A DNA stretch of 64,000 nt from JBCCQL01 sp039414355. GTDB taxonomy: Bacteria > Planctomycetota > Planctomycetia > Pirellulales > Lacipirellulaceae. Below are positions 59,527 to 64,000 of the stretch, piece after piece. A program made the translations under genes and the position numbers. The stretch spans positions 1 to 64,000 of the forward strand of contig JBCDJN010000015.1 of NCBI GenBank assembly GCA_039414355.1. Reading direction: 5' to 3'. Position 1 is the stretch's first letter. Each line of letters starts with the position of its first letter. The notes beneath the pieces were generated by a model, which made no database searches, was not told the origin of the DNA, and saw only the letters and a program-made list of their open reading frames with translations.

Positions 59527-59865
59527 CTACAACGCCTCGTCGCCGGTTTCGCCCGTGCGGATGCGGACCGTGTTCCGCAGCTCGGTGACAAAGACCTTGC
59601 CGTCGCCAATCTGGCCGGTCTGGGCGGCACGCAGGATGGTGTCGATCACCGCCTGCTCGCGCTCGTCGTCCACGGCGATCTCAATCTTCACCTTCGGCAC
59701 AAAGTCCACGGCGTACTCCGTGCCGCGGTACATCTCGGTGTGGCCCTTCTGACGGCCGAAGCCGCGGACCTCGGTGATGGTCATGCCGGCGATGCCCTGC
59801 TCGCTGAGGGCGTTCTTCACGTCCTCTAGCTTGTAGTGCCGGACGATGGCTTCAATCTTCTTCAT
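59527..59865 (-). CDS. glnB: Nitrogen regulatory protein PII
   Basis: PII is a trimeric sensor of 2-oxoglutarate, ATP/ADP and, through GlnD, glutamine. The 112-residue protein has the T-loop with Tyr51 (HTEMYRGTEYAVDFVPKVKI), the uridylylation site. The start MKKIEAIVRHYKLEDVKNAL and the C-terminal IGDGKVFVTE (B-loop) are typical. I start at ATG 59865, with GGGAG about nine bases upstream; a frame to 59922 is unlikely. It lies directly upstream of glnD. No amtB ammonium channel gene is in the window. Confidence 0.96.
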   Translation of the reverse strand: MKKIEAIVRHYKLEDVKNALSEQGIAGMTITEVRGFGRQKGHTEMYRGTEYAVDFVPKVKIEIAVDDEREQAVIDTILRAAQTGQIGDGKVFVTELRNTVRIRTGETGDEAL

Positions 59866-60033
59866 GCTGTTCGCTCCCGCCGAGGCCGGTTGACTTGGTT
59901 GCGCCCCACCGGGGGCCGTCACGCATTAGGCTCCTCTCGGCGCCGGGAAGCCAGCGGCCGCATCGCCAAGCCGCCAGTTTAGCAAAAACCGCAGGTGGAG
60001 AACGAGGCGGCTTTCGGACTTCCGCGGTGGGCG

Positions 60034-60600
60034 TCAGCTTGCCGCGGTCGTCTTCTGCCAGGGCACATCGGGCCGGCCGGCGGCCTGGTTCGCCACCCGA
60101 GCGACCACAAAAAGCAGGTCGGCGAGGCGATTGACGTAGCGAATCGGCGTATCGCGGACCGCTTCGTGGTGGCCGAGGGCGACGATCAACCGCTCCGCAC
60201 GCCGGCAAACGCAGCGGGCTACGTGCAGGTGCGAGGCCGCGAGCGTTCCGCCCGGGAGGATGAATTGCGTGAGCGGCGGCAGCTTTTCTTCGAGTCGATC
60301 GATCTCGCTCTCCAGCTCCTCTACTTGGGGATCGCCCAGCAGATCGGTGCCCTGCTTTTCGGGGCTGGGGGCGGCCAGCTCGGCCCCCAGGTCAAAAAGC
60401 TGGTGCTGCAGCCGGTCGAGCAGCGGCGCCAGTTCGCCCGGGTCGCCCTCGGCAGCCAGCTCGGCCTGGGCGACTCCCAGCACAGCATTCAGCTCATCAA
60501 TGGTGCCGTACGCTTCGATCCGGTCGTGGTCTTTGGCGACACGCTGGCCGCCAAAGAGCGAAGTTTCGCCTTGGTCGCCGGTGCGGGTGTAGATCTTCAT
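60034..60600 (-). CDS. pduO: Cob(I)alamin adenosyltransferase, PduO/MMAB type
   Basis: The enzyme adds the 5'-deoxyadenosyl group of ATP to cob(I)alamin. The N-terminal KIYTRTGDQGETSLFGGQRV is the ATP-binding P-loop-like motif. EAYGTIDELNAVLG, PLLDRLQHQLFDLGAELA and HVARCVCRRAERLIVAL follow, with the final YVNRLADLLFVVARV helix. The 188 residues match the PduO family, not CobA. ATG 60600 is favoured; a longer frame to 60663 has no support. It precedes glnB on the same strand by 168 bases. Confidence 0.94.
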   Translation of the reverse strand: MKIYTRTGDQGETSLFGGQRVAKDHDRIEAYGTIDELNAVLGVAQAELAAEGDPGELAPLLDRLQHQLFDLGAELAAPSPEKQGTDLLGDPQVEELESEIDRLEEKLPPLTQFILPGGTLAASHLHVARCVCRRAERLIVALGHHEAVRDTPIRYVNRLADLLFVVARVANQAAGRPDVPWQKTTAAS

Positions 60601-60825
60601 GGTCAACAGGCTCGGTTTTGGGGGCGGGTGTGCAAGATGATACCGCCCGCACGCCCGCTGCAAACTCCCGGGGCGTTCGGCGCCCAGGCGGCTAACCGCC
60701 CACGCTGCGTAATCCCCTCAGTTGTTGCATTCGTCACCCACGGCGCCAAAAATACGCGGTAGAGTTGAGTCGCCAACATCAAGGAAGCCGCCTTGCCTTC
60801 GTGCACGGGGTGCTTCTGGACTTCT

Positions 60826-60831
60826 GAGGAG
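60826..60831 (+). promoter_or_regulatory. Ribosome-binding site for the 60838 adaptor gene
   Basis: GAGGAG lies six bases upstream of ATG 60838 and excludes the in-frame ATG or alternative start further upstream. Confidence 0.6.
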
Positions 60832-60837
60832 ACCACC

Positions 60838-62583
60838 ATGCGTTGCTCGCTTCCCGTCCCGTTCGAGACGCTAAGGCTCATCGCCGGCGTTCTGCTTGCC
60901 GCTCTGCTGCTGACCGGCGTCGCCGCCACGCCGGTGCTGGCCGACGACGACGACAAGAAGACCGAAGCCGCCGAGAGCCCCTCGGACGACGATGAAAAGG
61001 AAGACGAAGAGGAAGAGAAGGACGAGGAGAAGAAGAGCGACGCCAAGTCGGACGGCAAAGACGACGCCAAGGACGAGGACGACGATAAAGGCGATGACGA
61101 GGACGACGATAAAGGCGATGACGAGGACGACGAAAAGAAAGAAAAGAAGAAGCCCGCCAAGAAGCGCAAGACCACCAAGGTGGAGTCCAAGCCACTCAAG
61201 GTGGAGGTGACCGTCGACGGCTCGTTCGTCGCCCGCACCATGACGCCCGTCACCCTCCAGCCAGAGGCGTGGAGCAGCTTCAAGATCGAAGAGATCGTCC
61301 CGCACGGCGCCAAGGTCCGGCAGGGTGAGGTGCTCGTAAAGTTTGAAGAGAAGAAGCTCGACGAAGAGATCGAGAGCCTCGAGCTCTCGCAGCGGCTGAC
61401 CGACCTCTCCATCCGCAAGGCGGAGGAAGAGCTGCCCCGCGTTGAGAAGTCGCTCGAGATGGCGCTCACCGACGCCAAGCAGCTGCACGAGCGCGTCAAC
61501 AGCGACTACAAGCGTTACAAAGAGCAGGACCGCGAACGGTTCATCGAGCAGATCAACATGAGTCTGAAGATGTCCAAGCGGTCGCTCAACTACGCCAAGG
61601 ACGAGCTTGAGCAGCTCGAGAAGATGTACGAGGCGGACGACCTGACCGAGGAGACCGAAGAGATCATCCTCACGCGTCAGCGTCAGCAGGTAGAGATGGC
61701 GGAGTACTACTACAAGAACGCCAAGATCCGCCACGACGAGATGCTCAACATCTACCTGCCCCGGCAGGACGTCGACAACAAGGAGGCGGTTGACCGGGTC
61801 GACATGACGCTACAGCGGGCGAAGCTCGCCAGCCAGATCGACCTCAACCGCGCCCGTTACGAGCTTGAGCAGAAGAAGATCAGCCGCGACAAGTCGGTGG
61901 AACGCCACGCCAAGCTGGTGCAAGACCGCGGGCTGATGGAGGTGAAGTCTCCCGCCGAGGGCCTCGTGTACTACGGCCGCTGCGTGAACGGCAAGTGGGC
62001 CGACATGACGTCGATGCTCGGCAAGCTGCTGCCCACCAAGTCGGTGCCGAGCGGCACGACGATGATGACCATCGTCGACCCGGAAGAGATGTACCTGCAG
62101 GCCACCGTCGGCGAGAAGGAGCGGCCCACCATCAAAGTGGGCCAGGCGGCCAAGATCATGCCCGCCGGCGAAGGCGCCGAACCCCTTGAGGGCAAGGTGG
62201 CGTCCGTCTCGCTCATCCCGGTCTCTTCCGGCAAGTTCGCCCTGGAGATCGACGTGACCGACGAGGACCGCCCCGACTGGCTCGTGCCCGGCATGACCGG
62301 CAAGATCAAGATCGTCACCTACGACAAGAAGAGCACCCTGCTCGTCGACAAGAAGGCGATCAAGACGGACGAGGACGACGAGACCAAGAAGTACGTCTGG
62401 GAGATCGAAGAGGAAGACGGCGAAGTCGAGGTTGAGAAGGAGTACGTCAAGCTCGGCAAGACCAAGGGAGACCTCGTTGAGATCCTCAAGGGCGTTGACG
62501 AGGGCGACGTGCTCTCGCTCGAAGACGAAGAGGAAGAGACCGACGACGACGATGATGATGAAGATGAAGACGACGACAACTGA
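60838..62583 (+). CDS. Periplasmic adaptor (HlyD/RND family) with acidic low-complexity N- and C-termini
   Basis: A 581-residue exported protein (signal region MRCSLPVPFETLRLIAGVLL, cut near residue 35). A highly charged Asp/Glu/Lys stretch (about 35-120) includes a 24-nt repeat unit copied twice (DDDKGDDE). The conserved part starts with KPLKVEVTVDGSFVARTMTP and IEEIVPHGAKVRQGEVLVKF, a biotinyl/lipoyl half-motif. A long coiled-coil hairpin (about 180-350) follows, then GLMEVKSPAEGLVYYG and KVGQAAKIMPAGE. It ends in a run of Asp and Glu. Adaptors of this kind bridge an inner-membrane pump and outer-membrane channel; neither is in the window. Confidence 0.78.
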   Translation: MRCSLPVPFETLRLIAGVLLAALLLTGVAATPVLADDDDKKTEAAESPSDDDEKEDEEEEKDEEKKSDAKSDGKDDAKDEDDDKGDDEDDDKGDDEDDEKKEKKKPAKKRKTTKVESKPLKVEVTVDGSFVARTMTPVTLQPEAWSSFKIEEIVPHGAKVRQGEVLVKFEEKKLDEEIESLELSQRLTDLSIRKAEEELPRVEKSLEMALTDAKQLHERVNSDYKRYKEQDRERFIEQINMSLKMSKRSLNYAKDELEQLEKMYEADDLTEETEEIILTRQRQQVEMAEYYYKNAKIRHDEMLNIYLPRQDVDNKEAVDRVDMTLQRAKLASQIDLNRARYELEQKKISRDKSVERHAKLVQDRGLMEVKSPAEGLVYYGRCVNGKWADMTSMLGKLLPTKSVPSGTTMMTIVDPEEMYLQATVGEKERPTIKVGQAAKIMPAGEGAEPLEGKVASVSLIPVSSGKFALEIDVTDEDRPDWLVPGMTGKIKIVTYDKKSTLLVDKKAIKTDEDDETKKYVWEIEEEDGEVEVEKEYVKLGKTKGDLVEILKGVDEGDVLSLEDEEEETDDDDDDEDEDDDN

Positions 62584-62652
62584 TCGCCCTTCGCTTCCCT
62601 CGGCGACGAACCGCTCGCGGCCCCAACCTTCCGCCCCCAACGGAGTGTTTGC

Positions 62653-63963
62653 GTGAGGATTCCAACCCTGCCCACACGCCTCGCCATCGCCTTCGCCCTC
62701 TCCACGTCGCTGGCAACGGCGACCCTGGCGGAAGACGATGACCAGAAGGCGGCCGAGAACGCCGAGCGGCTCAAGACCGAAATCTCCAAGCTGGCAACCG
62801 AGGGCCCGAAGCCGAAGGAGATCACCCCGCCCACGCCGGCGGAGCTTCAAGAGTCGATCAATCGCGGAGTGGACTTCTTGCTCGCGGATCAGCGTCCCGA
62901 CGGGAGGTGGGGCAGCGCCGAGCGAACCAAGGGGCTCAACATCTACGCCTCGGTGCCCGGTTCGCACCACGGGTTCCGCCTGGCGGTGACGGGCCTTGCG
63001 CTCGCCGGCCTGTGCGACGTGGAAGCGAGCCTCACCGGCGAGCGGGCCGAGAAGGTCGCCGCGGCGATCGACCTCGGCACGGAGTGGATCCTCAAGAACC
63101 ACGCCATCGTCCGCCGGGCCGACCCGACCGCCATCTACAACACCTGGGGCCACGCCTACGGCATCAGCGGCTTGGTTCGCCTCTACCACCGCGCGGAGGG
63201 CGATGCCGTGCTCCGCACACGGCTCAAGGACGCCATCCAGACGCAGGTGGACAAGCTGGAGCGGTACACCTTCGTCAACGGCGGCTGGGGCTACTACGAC
63301 TTCGACCTGCACACCAAGGTGCCCGGCGGCAGCCCCAACAGCTTCACCACCGCCACCGGCTTGGTGGCGCTGTACGAAGCCAAACAGATCGGCGTCGACA
63401 CCTACCCCAAGCGGCTCATCAAGCGGAGCCTCGACTCCGTCGAGCGGCAACGCAACCCGGACTTCACCTTCGCCTACGGAGAGTACCTCCGCATGTCGCC
63501 GCGGCGGGGCATCAACCGGCCGGGCGGCAGCCTGGGCCGCAGTCAGGCGTGCAACCTGGCCCTGCGGCTGTACGGCGACAAGCGGGTCACCGACGCGGTG
63601 CTCAAGGCGTGGCTCAACCGGCTGTACGCCCGCAACGGCTGGCTGGACGTCGGCCGCAAGCGGCCCGTGCCGCACGAGAGCCACTTTGCCGTGGCCGGCT
63701 ACTTCTACTACTACGGCCACTTCTACGCGGCGATGTGCATCGAGCAGCTGCCCGAAGCCCAGCGGCCCTACTTCCAGGACCACATGGCCAAGATCATCCT
63801 GCCGCTTCAAGAACGCGACGGCAGCTGGTGGGACTACCCCTTCTACAACTACCACCAGCAGTACGGCACCGCGATGGCCCTGTTCATCCTCGCCCGCTGC
63901 GACCACGAAACGCCCAAGTCCGTAGCGAACGAAACCGACGCGGCGAAAACAGCGATGCGGTAA
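62653..63963 (+). CDS. Exported squalene-cyclase-like alpha-toroid protein
   Basis: A 436-residue protein with a signal peptide (GTG start, RIPTLPTRLAIAFALSTSLATA, in which about 25 residues would be cut). It has repeated prenyltransferase/squalene-cyclase-like QW-type motifs: FLLADQRPDGRWGSAERT, VNGGWGYYDFDLHTKVPGG, then QERDGSWWDYPFYNYHQQYG. The helical repeats form the alpha-toroid. No DXDD catalytic motif is seen, so it is probably not a hopene cyclase. It starts 69 bases after the adaptor gene and may be co-transcribed with it. Confidence 0.77.
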   Translation: MRIPTLPTRLAIAFALSTSLATATLAEDDDQKAAENAERLKTEISKLATEGPKPKEITPPTPAELQESINRGVDFLLADQRPDGRWGSAERTKGLNIYASVPGSHHGFRLAVTGLALAGLCDVEASLTGERAEKVAAAIDLGTEWILKNHAIVRRADPTAIYNTWGHAYGISGLVRLYHRAEGDAVLRTRLKDAIQTQVDKLERYTFVNGGWGYYDFDLHTKVPGGSPNSFTTATGLVALYEAKQIGVDTYPKRLIKRSLDSVERQRNPDFTFAYGEYLRMSPRRGINRPGGSLGRSQACNLALRLYGDKRVTDAVLKAWLNRLYARNGWLDVGRKRPVPHESHFAVAGYFYYYGHFYAAMCIEQLPEAQRPYFQDHMAKIILPLQERDGSWWDYPFYNYHQQYGTAMALFILARCDHETPKSVANETDAAKTAMR

Positions 63964-64000
63964 GCGCCAACTCGTCTGATCGAATCGAGGCAATGCGATG

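Noticed and set aside
56738..59752. Long plus-strand open frame of about 1000 codons opposite glnD
   Set aside because: It is antisense to glnD and exists because high GC removes stop codons; its translation is His/Arg/Gln-rich with no family-like pattern.
61810..63993. Minus-strand frame opposite the adaptor and alpha-toroid genes
   Set aside because: Antisense shadow; the plus-strand proteins have clear signal peptides and motifs.

Overview
The window is high-GC, gene-dense bacterial chromosome, most likely from a planctomycete of the Pirellulales (Lacipirellulaceae-like). Evidence: menaquinone genes of the futalosine type; secreted proteins ending in short dockerin-like repeats plus PEP-CTERM tails; VIT-VWA, DUF3500, DUF1223, DUF4114 and zinc-ribbon proteins typical of that phylum; small membrane proteins starting with an NPYxSP peptide; and a two-domain, archaeal-type diadenylate cyclase. 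No rRNA, tRNA, CRISPR array, transposase, integrase or phage gene was seen. It reads as ordinary core chromosome with one accessory-looking cluster.

Layout. 1-3465 (minus): partial secreted protein, small membrane protein, glycyl-tRNA synthetase, ComB-like phosphatase. 3611-7478 (plus): menaquinone operon menG/mqnG - ubiX/mqnM - ubiA/mqnP - mqnE, with a large palindromic repeat between ubiX and ubiA. 7484-16493 (minus): eleven-gene cluster of five TadE-like pseudopilins, three TadG-like proteins with von Willebrand A domains, two small HAMP membrane proteins and a DUF4114 secreted protein; no Tad motor or secretin gene is in the window. 16728-24568 (minus): recG, two NPYASP membrane proteins, rnhA, a haem-type sensor kinase and priA. 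24747-26359 (plus): nadD and a soluble histidine kinase. 26367-34936: lipoprotein, VIT-VWA protein, nnrE, NPFVSP membrane protein, DUF3500 protein, dockerin protein, mutM. 35075-38905: trpB and trpA separated by a membrane protein and two small antiparallel genes, then an unknown conserved gene. 38940-45722 (minus): Aer-like PAS sensor, ABC ATPase, large membrane-anchored protein, iron-type ABC permease. 46066-56814: zinc ribbon, DUF1223, SPFH fusion, HEAT lipoprotein, alpha-toroid protein, diadenylate cyclase, PEP-CTERM hydrolase, haem-type membrane protein. 56771-60600 (minus): glnD, glnB and a cobalamin adenosyltransferase. 60838-63963 (plus): RND-type adaptor and a squalene-cyclase-like protein.

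The most unusual signal is not a gene family. Short tandem or palindromic repeats of several unrelated sequences (GGGGGCT, GGCGCTAG, GGAGGGC, CCTGAAG, TGACTTC, GAATTCCGC, a 17-nt unit and a 200-nt palindrome) lie directly against start codons of about nine genes: comB, ubiX, ubiA, rnhA, the 22191 kinase, nadD, nnrE, the 41429 ABC ATPase and dacZ. Most of these starts lack a Shine-Dalgarno sequence, while several other genes in the window have clear ones. At dacZ the start codon lies inside the last repeat unit. This may be a translation-initiation or 5'-UTR feature of this lineage, or a bias in where repeats are tolerated.

All function calls come from reading motifs by eye. Start positions that differ from the longest possible frame are explained in each entry.
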